Below are positions 1 through 7,485 of a stretch of 26,571 bases of DNA, in pieces. How positions within the stretch are numbered: position 1 is the stretch's first letter; each line of letters begins with the position of its first letter. The notes below the pieces were generated by a model. That model was not told the origin of the DNA and did not search any database. It saw only the letters and a program-made list of their open reading frames with translations. This stretch comes from an uncultured Comamonadaceae bacterium (GTDB taxonomy: Bacteria; Pseudomonadota; Gammaproteobacteria; Burkholderiales; Burkholderiaceae). The stretch covers positions 1 through 26,571 of the forward strand of contig CAMLSD010000070.1 of assembly GCA_946482595.1 (NCBI GenBank), given 5' to 3'. The position numbers were made by a program, and so were the translations under genes.

Positions 1-85
1 TCACAAGCAAACGCCGGGCCGCCCCAAGTTTCCTTGACCCCCTCGGGGGGCGGGCTGGGCGCAGCCCGGCCCTGGGGGGCGCTCA
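1..85 (-). repeat. GC-rich interspersed repeat, single copy (left edge)
   Basis: This is one copy of the element found as a tandem at the right edge (26393-26571), in the opposite orientation. Read on the minus strand it carries the same blocks in the same order: a CCCCCAGGGCCGGGCTG block, a C-rich/G-rich CCCCCCG..GGGG palindrome, CAAGGAAACTTGGGGCGG, then GCCCGGCGTTT. It differs by a few substitutions and a one-base change in a G tract. The junction GCGCTCA next to the element also occurs beside the right-hand array, which marks a likely element boundary. It may extend beyond base 1. No coding potential is seen. Confidence 0.85.
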
Positions 86-169
86 CCAGTTCAGTGTGAG
101 ACAAAGCGCTCGGCCGGTCGACTCGATCTGCTTGTCAGCATCCCGCAACGCCACCACGGCGAGTGCCCC

Positions 170-175
170 TATAAT
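170..175 (+). promoter_or_regulatory. -10 box (TATAAT) of the tRNA-Gly gene
   Basis: A perfect TATAAT lies 12 bases upstream of the first base of the mature tRNA, the expected place for a stable-RNA promoter with a short 5' leader. No good -35 hexamer is seen 16-18 bases upstream; a TTGTCA at 132-137 is too far away. The call rests on the -10 match and position. Confidence 0.6.
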
Positions 176-187
176 CTGCGCCACACC

Positions 188-261
188 GCGGGTGTAGTTC
201 AATGGTAGAACGGCAGCTTCCCAAGCTTCATACGAGGGTTCGATTCCCTTCACCCGCTCCA
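188..261 (+). tRNA. tRNA-Gly(CCC): tRNA-Gly (anticodon CCC)
   Basis: This is a complete 74-nt cloverleaf with encoded CCA. The acceptor stem GCGGGTG pairs with CACCCGC, the discriminator is T258 and CCA is 259-261. The D arm is GTTC/GAAC, the anticodon loop is TTCCCAA (anticodon CCC, reads GGG) and the T arm carries GGTTCGATTCC. It resembles the E. coli glyU type. The anticodon stem has one non-pair: in GCAGC against GCTTC the second pair is C-U. The gene has its own -10 box at 170-175 and a hairpin directly behind it (269-291). Confidence 0.95.
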
Positions 262-268
262 GATTGCC

Positions 269-291
269 AGGGCCGCCAAGTGCGGCCCTTT
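269..291 (+). terminator. Terminator-like hairpin behind tRNA-Gly
   Basis: AGGGCCGC (269-276), loop CAAGT, GCGGCCCT (282-289): a perfect 8-bp stem followed by a broken T run (TTTGCGTTT). It begins 7 bases after the tRNA CCA end, so it probably ends the tRNA transcript. It also ends only 8 bases before the GTG start of the next gene and occupies that gene's ribosome-binding region, so it could act as an attenuator instead. Confidence 0.6.
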
Positions 292-297
292 GCGTTT

Positions 298-1839
298 GTG
301 CGGTCCTTGCTGCACCTCGCAGCCTTGGGCCTGAGCCTGATGGCCATGGGCTGCGCCAGCCTGCCAGACCCGGTCGAGCTTCCCCGCAGCGTGGCGTTCG
401 AACGGCCGGCATCGAGCCGGCTGGGTCAGCAGGTGCAGGCAGCGGCGCCCAATCCGTACTACTCGGGTGTGCGCCTGCTGGCCTCCGGTGAAGATGCCTT
501 CGAGACCCTGCTCGCGCTGGCTCAGCAGGCCGACCACACGCTGGACCTGCAGTACTACCTGATCGCCAACGACCCGTCGACGCGCACGCTGCTGCGCGCC
601 GTGCATGCGGCTGCACAGCGCGGGGTGCGGGTGCGCCTGCTGCTGGACGATCTCAACACGGCGGAGAACGACGCCAGCCTGTTGTGCCTCACGCGCCATC
701 CGCGCATCGAGGTGCGACTCTACAACCCGTTTCCGGCGGGCCGGTTGTCCACGGCCACCCGGATCCTCGCCTCGCTCACCGACATCCGCCGCATCAACCA
801 CCGCATGCACAACAAGCTGTTCGTGGCCGACAACAGCCTGGGCGTGACGGGTGGGCGCAACCTGGGCGATGCCTACTTCGTGCAGAGCCCGGACAGCAAT
901 TTTGTCGACCTGGATGTGCTGGCCGTCGGGCCGGTGGTGCGCTCGCTGTCGAACACGTTCGATCGTTTCTGGAACAGTCTGCTGGCCTATCCGGTGAGCG
1001 TGCTTGTGCAGCAGGAGCCGCGCTGCGACGGCGCACTCGACGCGCCCCGACCGAACGCGGATGCACCGGCCGTCGAAGCGACGGTGGCGCCCGCGCCCGC
1101 GCCCGCGCCCGCATCCGCCATCGACCCCGCGCGTCTGCGGTGGGTGCCTGCCACCGTCCTGGCCGACGCGCCATCGAAGATCGCCAGCGAAGGCCAGCCC
1201 GATGCCAGCGAGACGATCGCCGACGACCTGGGGGCGCTCGTGCGCACGGCGGCGAGCGAACTGGTGGTGATCTCGCCGTACTTCGTGCCCGGCACCCAGG
1301 GCGTGGCGCTGGTGCGTGAGCTGCGCGAGCGCGGGGTGAAGGTGAGGGTGCTCACGAACTCGCTGGCCTCGACGGACGCGCCGGCGGTCCACATCGGCTA
1401 TGCGCGCTACCGGCCCGACCTGCTGCGTGCCGGGGTGGAACTGCATGAACTCAGACCCCGGCTGGGGGCCACCCGCGCCTGGCTCGGCCGTTTCGGCAGT
1501 TCGGCGGCCAGCCTGCACGCCAAGGCGCTGGTCATTGATCGCCGCACCGTGCTGGTCGGTTCGATGAACATGGATCCGCGATCGGCCCGGCTGAATACCG
1601 AGGTCGGCCTCGTGCTGCGCAGCCCGGCGCTGGCAGCGGAAGTCATGCGCCTGTACGAGGACGTGGCCCGTTCCAGCAGCTACCGGCTCGAACTCGTCGA
1701 GCCCGACGGCGAACGCCTGCGCTGGCGCAGCGACACCCCCGGGGTGCCCAGCGTCGAAGGGCGTGAACCGGGCGCCAGCGTCGGCGCCCAGTTGCTGCTG
1801 ATGCTGCTCACGCCGTTTGCGCCCGAAGAGCTGTTGTAG
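298..1839 (+). CDS. Phospholipase D-family protein, ClsC-like cardiolipin synthase (lipoprotein)
   Basis: The product is 513 residues with two phospholipase D (HKD) motifs: H171-x-K173-(x4)-D178 followed by GGRN, and H407-x-K409-(x4)-D414 followed by GSMNMDPRS. The first motif plus 'GGRNLGDAYF' resembles ClsC/YmdC, which joins phosphatidylglycerol with a phosphatidyl donor to make cardiolipin. The GTG at 298 is chosen because it gives a lipoprotein signal peptide ending MAMGC; the in-frame ATGs at 340 and 346 would remove it. The protein therefore probably sits on the periplasmic face of the envelope, and the exact substrate is inferred. A Pro-Ala linker near residues 264-273 separates the halves and is encoded by a hexanucleotide tandem. 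No Shine-Dalgarno sequence precedes the start; the tRNA-Gly hairpin lies there instead. Confidence 0.85.
   Translation: MRSLLHLAALGLSLMAMGCASLPDPVELPRSVAFERPASSRLGQQVQAAAPNPYYSGVRLLASGEDAFETLLALAQQADHTLDLQYYLIANDPSTRTLLRAVHAAAQRGVRVRLLLDDLNTAENDASLLCLTRHPRIEVRLYNPFPAGRLSTATRILASLTDIRRINHRMHNKLFVADNSLGVTGGRNLGDAYFVQSPDSNFVDLDVLAVGPVVRSLSNTFDRFWNSLLAYPVSVLVQQEPRCDGALDAPRPNADAPAVEATVAPAPAPAPASAIDPARLRWVPATVLADAPSKIASEGQPDASETIADDLGALVRTAASELVVISPYFVPGTQGVALVRELRERGVKVRVLTNSLASTDAPAVHIGYARYRPDLLRAGVELHELRPRLGATRAWLGRFGSSAASLHAKALVIDRRTVLVGSMNMDPRSARLNTEVGLVLRSPALAAEVMRLYEDVARSSSYRLELVEPDGERLRWRSDTPGVPSVEGREPGASVGAQLLLMLLTPFAPEELL
1087..1112 (+). repeat. Hexanucleotide microsatellite (GCGCCC)x4
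   Basis: Four perfect in-frame copies of GCGCCC plus two bases, encoding Ala-Pro repeats in the linker between the two HKD domains. Unit gain or loss would keep frame and only change linker length. Confidence 0.9.
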
Positions 1840-1870
1840 GGCCAACCCGGGAAGGCCGGCGGCGACAGGC

Positions 1871-3349
1871 TCACTTCAGGATGTCACCCAGGCAGAGGTA
1901 CTTCACTTCCACGTAGTCGTCCATGCCGTGGTGCGAACCTTCGCGCCCCAGGCCGGACTGCTTCACGCCGCCGAACGGCACCTCGGCCACTGAAATGAGC
2001 CCGGTGTTGATGCCCACCATGCCGTACTCGAGGGCCTCGGCGACACGGAAGATCCGGCCGACGTCGCGGCTGTAGAAGTAGCTCGCCAGGCCGAACTCGG
2101 TGTGGTTGGCCGCGTCCACCGCATCCTGCTCGGTCTTGAAGCGGAAGACCGGGGCGACCGGGCCGAAGGTCTCTTCGCGTGCGCACAGCATGTCGGCGGT
2201 GGCACCGGCCAGCACCGTGGGTTCATAAAAGCGTTCGCCGATGCGCCGCCCGCCGGTCAGCACCCTGGCGCCCTTGGCGGTCGCATCGGCCACATGCTGC
2301 TCGACCTTGGCCAGCGCCTGCTCGTCGATCAGCGGTCCCTGGTTGACACCCGCCTCGAAGCCGTTGCCCACGCGGATGCCCCGCACCCGGTCGGCCAGCC
2401 GGGCCACGAAGTCGTCATACACGCCGTCCTGAACATAAAGACGGTTGGCACACACGCAGGTCTGGCCGGCATTGCGGTACTTGCTGGCCAGCGCTCCCTC
2501 GACCGCGCTGTCCAGGTCGGCATCGTCGAACACGATGAAGGGGGCGTTGCCGCCGAGTTCCAGCGACAGTTTCTTGACCGTCGGCGCGCACTGCTGCATC
2601 AGGATGCGACCGACTTCGGTCGACCCGGTGAAGGACAGGTGGCGCACCGTGTCGCTGCCACACAACACTTTGCCGACCTCGATCGAGCGCGGTCCATCGG
2701 CTGTCAGCACGCTCAGCACCCCTGGCGGCATGCCGGCGCGCAGCGCCAGTTCGGCCGTGGCCAGCGCCGACAGCGGGGTCTGTTCAGCGGGCTTGATCAC
2801 CGCCGGGCAGCCCGCGGCAATGGCCGGGGCAACCTTGCGGGTGATCATCGCGATCGGGAAGTTCCACGGCGTGATCGCCGCGCACACGCCGATCGGCTGC
2901 TTGATGACGAGATAGCGCTTGCCCGCGTCGGTGGTCGGGATGGTCTCGCCGTAGACGCGTTTGGCCTCTTCGGCGAACCACTCGACGAAGCTGGCGGCGT
3001 AGACCGCCTCACCCCTTGCTTCGGCCAGCGGCTTCCCCTGTTCGGCGGTCATGATGCGGGCCAGGTCGTCGGCATGTTCGTGCATCAAGTGGAACCAGCG
3101 CAGCAGGATCGCGGCGCGCTCCTTGGCCGTCTTGGCGCGCCATGCCGGCCAGGCGGTTGCCGCCGTGGCGACAGCCTGCTCAGCCTCGGCTGCGCCCAGG
3201 TTGGCCACGTCGGCCAGCTTGCGTCCGGTGGCCGGGTCGGTCACGTCGAAGCGTGCATGGCCCTTGACCCATACGCCATTGACCAGCGCGTCGGTCTTGA
3301 GCAGCGTGGGATCCTTCAGTTGATCCAGCGGGGAGGCGGTGTTGTCCAT
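1871..3349 (-). CDS. gabD: Succinate-semialdehyde dehydrogenase (NADP+)
   Basis: At 492 residues this is the usual GabD length. It oxidises succinate semialdehyde to succinate with NADP+, the last step of 4-aminobutyrate degradation; related semialdehydes such as glutarate semialdehyde are possible substrates. The aldehyde dehydrogenase signature is complete: PWNF with Asn163, cofactor Lys186 in KPAE, FTGSTEVG at 240-247, general base Glu264 in LELGG, and nucleophile Cys298 in GQTC. The motif spacing matches the GabD subfamily, but no gabT, gabP or regulator is adjacent, so the GABA role is inferred from family only. The ATG at 3349 begins MDNTASPLDQLKDP. It converges with the phospholipase gene over a 31-bp gap and diverges from alaS. 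Confidence 0.92.
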   Translation of the reverse strand: MDNTASPLDQLKDPTLLKTDALVNGVWVKGHARFDVTDPATGRKLADVANLGAAEAEQAVATAATAWPAWRAKTAKERAAILLRWFHLMHEHADDLARIMTAEQGKPLAEARGEAVYAASFVEWFAEEAKRVYGETIPTTDAGKRYLVIKQPIGVCAAITPWNFPIAMITRKVAPAIAAGCPAVIKPAEQTPLSALATAELALRAGMPPGVLSVLTADGPRSIEVGKVLCGSDTVRHLSFTGSTEVGRILMQQCAPTVKKLSLELGGNAPFIVFDDADLDSAVEGALASKYRNAGQTCVCANRLYVQDGVYDDFVARLADRVRGIRVGNGFEAGVNQGPLIDEQALAKVEQHVADATAKGARVLTGGRRIGERFYEPTVLAGATADMLCAREETFGPVAPVFRFKTEQDAVDAANHTEFGLASYFYSRDVGRIFRVAEALEYGMVGINTGLISVAEVPFGGVKQSGLGREGSHHGMDDYVEVKYLCLGDILK

Positions 3350-3452
3350 GAGGCGGTCTCGATCACGTTGACGGCTGGCGATGAGGCGCGGGACCCACGC
3401 CGGCCGGGCACACAGGAAGGGGGGGCAAGCAATGATAGGCCGCCGGCCTCGG

Positions 3453-3470
3453 GCACGGTGTCACCCGTGC
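3453..3470. promoter_or_regulatory. Inverted repeat in the gabD/alaS divergent region
   Basis: GCACGG (3453-3458), TGTCAC, CCGTGC (3465-3470), with an inner GGTG-T-CACC palindrome. It lies about 104 bp upstream of gabD, and a TATCAT (-10-like on the minus strand, 3437-3432) lies between them. It could be an operator for gabD, but no regulator is visible and no -35 box supports the promoter. The rest of the 272-bp region holds only the alaS promoter and leader. Confidence 0.3.
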
Positions 3471-3537
3471 GAACAGCTCACCTGCTGCCGAAGGCCATTC
3501 GCGAGGGTGGCAAGGGCCTGCGCATGGCCGGGCTTCC

Positions 3538-3543
3538 TATAAT
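3538..3543 (+). promoter_or_regulatory. -10 box (TATAAT) for alaS
   Basis: A perfect TATAAT in an AT-richer patch (CCTATAATCGAAAACTT) 78 bases before the alaS ATG. No -35 hexamer is convincing. The predicted transcript has a leader of about 70 nt that contains the hairpin at 3576-3596. Confidence 0.6.
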
Positions 3544-3575
3544 CGAAAACTTACCCAAAATCCGCCAGGTGGGCG

Positions 3576-3596
3576 GGCGCAGCAGGTCGCTGCGCC
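3576..3596 (+). promoter_or_regulatory. Leader hairpin in the alaS 5' UTR
   Basis: GGCGCAGC (3576-3583), loop AGGTC, GCTGCGCC (3589-3596): a perfect 8-bp stem between the -10 box and the alaS start, with no T tract behind it. E. coli AlaRS can repress its own transcription at a palindrome near its promoter, so a regulatory role here is plausible but inferred. Confidence 0.4.
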
Positions 3597-3621
3597 GACA
3601 CCGGCCCAGAAAGAGCCCCGG

Positions 3622-6249
3622 ATGAAAGCCGCCGAGATCCGCCAGACCTTCCTGAAGTTCTTCGAGTCCAAGGGACACCAGATCGTCGCCTCCAGCCCGG
3701 TGGTGCCCGGCGACGACCCGACGCTGCTGTTCACAAACGCCGGGATGAACCAGTTCAAGGACGTGTTCCTCGGCTTCGACAAGCGTCCGTACAGCCGTGC
3801 GACCACCGCACAGAAGTGCATCCGGGCCGGCGGCAAGCACAACGACCTCGAGAACGTGGGCTACACCGCCCGCCACCACACGTTTTTCGAGATGCTGGGC
3901 AACTTCAGCTTCGGTGACTACTTCAAGCGCGACGCGATCCGCTACGCCTGGGAGCTGCTGACCGAGCATTTCAAGCTCCCCGCGGACAAGCTGTGGGTCA
4001 CGGTCTACGCCGAAGACGACGAGGCCTACGAGATCTGGAACAAGGACGTCGGCGTGCCGGCCGAGCGCATCGTGCGCATCGGCGACAACAAGGGCGCGCG
4101 CTATGCGTCCGACAACTTCTGGATGATGGGCGACACCGGCCCCTGCGGCCCGTGCACCGAGATCTTCTTCGACCACGGCCCCGAGATCCCGGGCGGCCCG
4201 CCCGGCAGCCCCGACGAGGACGGCGACCGCTACATCGAGATCTGGAACAACGTGTTCATGCAGTTCAACCGCGACGAGGCGGGGGTCATGCACAAGCTGC
4301 CCAAGCCCAGCGTGGACACCGGCATGGGCCTGGAGCGTATCGCCGCCGTGCTTCAGCATGTGCACTCCAACTACGAGATCGACCTGTTCGTGGCCCTGCT
4401 GGCAGCCGCCAAGCGGGCGGTCGACCAGGCGGGTGCCGGCGACTGCGACAAGGACGCCCCCTCGCTGAAGGTGATCGCCGACCACATCCGTGCCTGCTCG
4501 TTCACCGTGGCCGACGGCGTGATCCCCGGCAACGAAGGGCGGGGCTATGTGCTGCGCCGGATTGCGCGCCGGGGCATCCGCCACGGCTACAAGCTCGGTG
4601 CCCGCAAGCCCTTCTTCTATCAGCTCGTGGGCGAGCTGGTGAACCAGATGGGCGACGCCTACCCCGAACTGCGTCAGCACCAGGCCCGCATCACCGAGGT
4701 GCTCCGCCAGGAAGAGGAACGCTTCTTCCAGACGATCGCCAACGGGATGGAGATCCTGGAATCGGCACTGGCTGGCGGCACGAAACAGCTCGACGGTGAA
4801 CTGGCCTTCAAGCTGCATGACACCTACGGCTTCCCGCTCGACCTCACGGCCGATGTGTGCCGGGAGCGCGGCGTGACGGTCGACAGTGCCGGCTTTGACG
4901 CCGCGATGGCCCGCCAGCGTGAGCAGGCGCGCGCGGCCGGCAAGTTCAAGATGGCGGCCGGACTCGAATACAGCGGCACGGCCACCACCTTCCATGGCTA
5001 CGAGCATCTCACGCACGACGGCGCCAAGGTCACGGCGCTGTATGTCGATGGTTCGCCCGTGTCCAGCGCGCGTGCCGGTGACGATGCGGTGGTGGTGCTC
5101 GACCACACCCCGTTCTATGCCGAAAGCGGTGGCCAGGTCGGCGACACGGGCGAGTTGCGCAACCCGACCAGCCGCTTCCTCGTCGAAGACACGCTGAAGA
5201 TCCAGGCCGACGTCTTCGGCCACCACGGGCGGGTGGTCGAGGGCGAGGTCAAGGTCGGCGACACCCTCAACGCGCGGGTCGACGGCGACCAGCGCGCCCG
5301 CACGGTGCGCAACCACAGCGCCACCCATCTGATGCACAAGGCGCTGCGCGAGGTGCTGGGCGCACATGTGCAGCAGAAGGGCTCGCTGGTGAACGCCGAG
5401 CGCACGCGCTTCGACTTTGCGCACAACGCGCCGATGACCGACGAGCAGATCCGCAAGGTCGAGGCGATCGTCAATGCCGAGATCCTGGCCAACGCGGCCA
5501 CGCAGGCGCGCATCATGCCGATCGACGAGGCCCAGAAGTCGGGGGCCATGATGCTGTTCGGCGAGAAGTACGGCGACGAAGTGCGCGTGCTGGACATCGG
5601 CAGCAGCCGCGAGCTGTGCGGGGGCACGCATGTGCAGCGCACGGGCGACATCGGCCTGTTCAAGATCGTCGCGGAAGGGGGTGTTGCCGCCGGTATCCGA
5701 CGCGTGGAGGCGGTGACCGGCGCCAATGCGCTGGCCTATCTGCAGACCCTGGAATCGACCGTCAACACCGTGGCCGGCACGCTCAAGGCCACACCGGCCG
5801 AGCTGTCGGGCCGGGTCGGGCAGGTGCTCGACCAGGTGCGCGCGCTCGAGAAGGAAGTGGCTGCGCTGAAGGGCCGCCTGGCCTCGGTGCAGGGCGACGA
5901 ACTGGTGACCCGTGCGGTGGACGTCAAGGGCCTCAAGGTGCTCGCGGCGATGCTGGACGGGGCGGACGCCAAGACGCTGCGCGACACGATGGACAAGCTG
6001 AAGGACAAGCTCAAGACCGCCGCGATCGTGCTCGCCACGGTCGATGGGGGCAAGGTCCAGCTGGCCGCGGGTGTCACCGCCGACAGCACGGGTCGTGTCA
6101 AGGCCGGTGAACTCGTCAATCACGTGGCTCAGCAGGTCGGTGGCAAGGGGGGTGGCAAGCCCGACCTGGCCATGGCTGGCGGCACGGATCCGTCGCGCCT
6201 GGATGCCGCGCTGGCATCGGTGCAGACCTGGATTGCCGAGCGCGTGTGA
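3622..6249 (+). CDS. alaS: Alanyl-tRNA synthetase
   Basis: The product is 875 residues, the normal bacterial length (E. coli 876). It charges tRNA-Ala with alanine and removes misacylated Ser/Gly. The N-terminal class II catalytic domain begins [19 protein letters not shown], with [12 protein letters not shown] and the motif 2 region [17 protein letters not shown]. The editing domain has HSATH with His565 and His569 and CGGTH with Cys666 and His670, the four zinc ligands in near-identical numbering to E. coli. A coiled-coil stretch at about 730-760 ([18 protein letters not shown]) leads into the C-Ala domain. The start follows a -10 box and a leader hairpin; no strong Shine-Dalgarno sequence is seen (GAAAGAGCCCCGG). 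The exported-protein gene follows 18 bases later and is probably co-transcribed. Confidence 0.98.
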   Translation: MKAAEIRQTFLKFFESKGHQIVASSPVVPGDDPTLLFTNAGMNQFKDVFLGFDKRPYSRATTAQKCIRAGGKHNDLENVGYTARHHTFFEMLGNFSFGDYFKRDAIRYAWELLTEHFKLPADKLWVTVYAEDDEAYEIWNKDVGVPAERIVRIGDNKGARYASDNFWMMGDTGPCGPCTEIFFDHGPEIPGGPPGSPDEDGDRYIEIWNNVFMQFNRDEAGVMHKLPKPSVDTGMGLERIAAVLQHVHSNYEIDLFVALLAAAKRAVDQAGAGDCDKDAPSLKVIADHIRACSFTVADGVIPGNEGRGYVLRRIARRGIRHGYKLGARKPFFYQLVGELVNQMGDAYPELRQHQARITEVLRQEEERFFQTIANGMEILESALAGGTKQLDGELAFKLHDTYGFPLDLTADVCRERGVTVDSAGFDAAMARQREQARAAGKFKMAAGLEYSGTATTFHGYEHLTHDGAKVTALYVDGSPVSSARAGDDAVVVLDHTPFYAESGGQVGDTGELRNPTSRFLVEDTLKIQADVFGHHGRVVEGEVKVGDTLNARVDGDQRARTVRNHSATHLMHKALREVLGAHVQQKGSLVNAERTRFDFAHNAPMTDEQIRKVEAIVNAEILANAATQARIMPIDEAQKSGAMMLFGEKYGDEVRVLDIGSSRELCGGTHVQRTGDIGLFKIVAEGGVAAGIRRVEAVTGANALAYLQTLESTVNTVAGTLKATPAELSGRVGQVLDQVRALEKEVAALKGRLASVQGDELVTRAVDVKGLKVLAAMLDGADAKTLRDTMDKLKDKLKTAAIVLATVDGGKVQLAAGVTADSTGRVKAGELVNHVAQQVGGKGGGKPDLAMAGGTDPSRLDAALASVQTWIAERV

Positions 6250-6267
6250 GGGCCTGAGGCCGTGACC

Positions 6268-7023
6268 ATGCGTCCGCCGGCTCGTGCCCGACGGCCTGAG
6301 GGCCGGTATCTGCCCAGCCTGTGGGCGGTGGTGGTGGCGCTGTGCCTGCCGTCGGGTGTGCTGGCCCAGGCTGAGCCGACCACGCCGCCCGCGACACCGC
6401 TTGCGACACCGCCGGTCGTCGCACCGGAGGGTTCCGGTGCGGCCGTGCCCGCGGTGCCGGCAACGTCCGCGGCCTCTGCTGCGCCAGCAGCCAGTGATGC
6501 AGAGGGTGCCGGCGCGACGGGCGCCCCGCCGGATCCGGTACCCGCCGAGGCGGCCAGACTGTTCCTGCAGGCCTGCGTGGCCACGCGTGGCGATGCCACG
6601 CAGGTGATCGACCAAGGGCTGCAGGCCGGGTTGTATCCGTATGCGGGCGACGCCCCGATCGCTTCGTCATTGCTCGATGGCCAGGCCGGGTCGGCCATGG
6701 TTCGCATGCACGGCCAGACGGCCGAGCGCATCAGCTATCTGCTCGCCGTGGTGCCTCAGGTGCATTGCACGGTGTGGGTCGAAGCGGCACACGGCCCGTC
6801 GGTGCATCTGGCCTTGCTGCAGGCGCTCGACGGACTTCGTGAGGCGGACGGCGGTGAGCTTGAACCGGTCACCGAGCGGACCGTCGAGCGTTCGGGTGCG
6901 TGGCGCAGGCAGGTGCAATGGCGCTATCGCGCCCCGGCCGGCCGGTCCGAACTGCGCTTTGGCGCCGTGACCACACTGGGCGACACGCCCGGCTTTCAGG
7001 TGCTGCGGCTGTCGCTGCAGTGA
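6268..7023 (+). CDS. Exported protein of unknown function
   Basis: The product is 251 residues. I do not recognise its family with certainty; it resembles exported NMCC_0638-like hypothetical proteins. The N-terminus is Arg-rich, followed by a hydrophobic stretch (LWAVVVALCLPSGVLA) and a likely signal peptidase cleavage after VLA-Q. A Pro/Ala/Thr-rich low-complexity linker of about 60 residues follows, then a globular domain of about 160 residues with Cys in 'LQACVATRGD' and 'QVHCTVWVE', which could form a disulfide. The ATG at 6268 is preferred over the GTG at 6262 because a GAGG at 6256-6259 has proper spacing only to the ATG. It lies 18 bases after alaS and probably shares its transcript; no functional link to tRNA charging is evident. 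Confidence 0.75.
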   Translation: MRPPARARRPEGRYLPSLWAVVVALCLPSGVLAQAEPTTPPATPLATPPVVAPEGSGAAVPAVPATSAASAAPAASDAEGAGATGAPPDPVPAEAARLFLQACVATRGDATQVIDQGLQAGLYPYAGDAPIASSLLDGQAGSAMVRMHGQTAERISYLLAVVPQVHCTVWVEAAHGPSVHLALLQALDGLREADGGELEPVTERTVERSGAWRRQVQWRYRAPAGRSELRFGAVTTLGDTPGFQVLRLSLQ

Positions 7024-7271
7024 GGGCCCCGCACGCAGGCCGTCTGCGCACGGCCCGGCGCACTGTCCTGCCCGAGTTGTAGGACGGGGCTGACCCGGCG
7101 CCGGCCTGGCCGCCGAGTGCCGGGCGAGAAGCGTCTTCCTAAAGTTCGATGCATCCGCACGCCATGTAGCGGATTCCGCAGAGGACCCCGCAGTGTTCCG
7201 GCCTGACCCGGCGCGGCGACCGTCCCCGGCGCGACGACCTGCAACGCATCGACAACCTGACCCGAAACCTG
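7024..7271. other. Non-coding region before the small lipoprotein
   Basis: About 250 bases with no convincing gene. It contains a weak hairpin GTCCT/AGGAC with an 11-base loop near 7065-7083, a CCCGGC/GCCGGG pair (7094-7099 and 7119-7124), and a near-perfect 11-base palindrome GCGGATTCCGC (7170-7180). None has a T tract, so termination of the alaS unit is not clear. No good sigma-70 promoter is seen for the lipoprotein gene. Confidence 0.4.
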
Positions 7272-7277
7272 AAGGAG
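7272..7277 (+). promoter_or_regulatory. Shine-Dalgarno site AAGGAG
   Basis: AAGGAG with a 6-base spacer to the ATG at 7284, one of the best ribosome-binding sites in the window. It supports translation of a gene of only 66 codons. Confidence 0.8.
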
Positions 7278-7283
7278 ACCCTC

Positions 7284-7484
7284 ATGTCCGAGTCCCTGCG
7301 CAACCGCATCCTTGCTGCCCTGGGCGCTGCTTTCCTGGGCCTGTCCATCGTCGCCTGCCAGCCGGCCGAAGGGCCGGCCGAGCGGGCGGGCAAGCAGATC
7401 GATGAAGCGGCTGAGAAGGTGGGTGACCAGATCGAAAAGGCCGGCGACAAGATCAAGGACGCCGTCGACGACAGCCGCAAGTGA
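7284..7484 (+). CDS. Small lipoprotein with 11-residue amphipathic repeat
   Basis: The product is 66 residues. The signal peptide runs to a lipobox S-I-V-A-Cys25, followed by a 41-residue mature peptide. From about residue 35 it is highly charged and helical with an 11-residue period: hydrophobic I39, I50 and V61 head repeats of the type IDEAAEKVGDQ / IEKAGDKIKDA. Such hendecads are typical of long amphipathic helices that coil or lie on membranes (LEA-like or apolipoprotein-like). The strong AAGGAG site supports expression. Its stop codon is one base from the stop of cydB on the other strand, so the mRNAs probably overlap. The function is unknown; an entericidin-like or envelope-stress lipoprotein is possible but not shown. 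Confidence 0.8.
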   Translation: MSESLRNRILAALGAAFLGLSIVACQPAEGPAERAGKQIDEAAEKVGDQIEKAGDKIKDAVDDSRK

Positions 7485-7485
7485 T

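Noticed and set aside
202..297. Extension of the phospholipase frame into the tRNA-Gly gene
   Set aside because: The in-frame ATG at 202 lies inside the tRNA and would cross the hairpin; a GTG at 298 gives a proper signal peptide.
1840..1870. Terminator between the phospholipase gene and gabD
   Set aside because: The 31-bp gap has only short GGCC matches and no T tract.
2102..3625. 507-codon plus-strand frame opposite gabD
   Set aside because: Shadow of gabD, whose active-site Cys298 and Glu264 are in place.
3478..6615. Very long open frame (1045 codons) on the minus strand over alaS
   Set aside because: Antisense shadow of a well-supported alaS in GC-rich DNA; composition is Arg/His/Gly-rich with no domain, and it also spans the alaS promoter.
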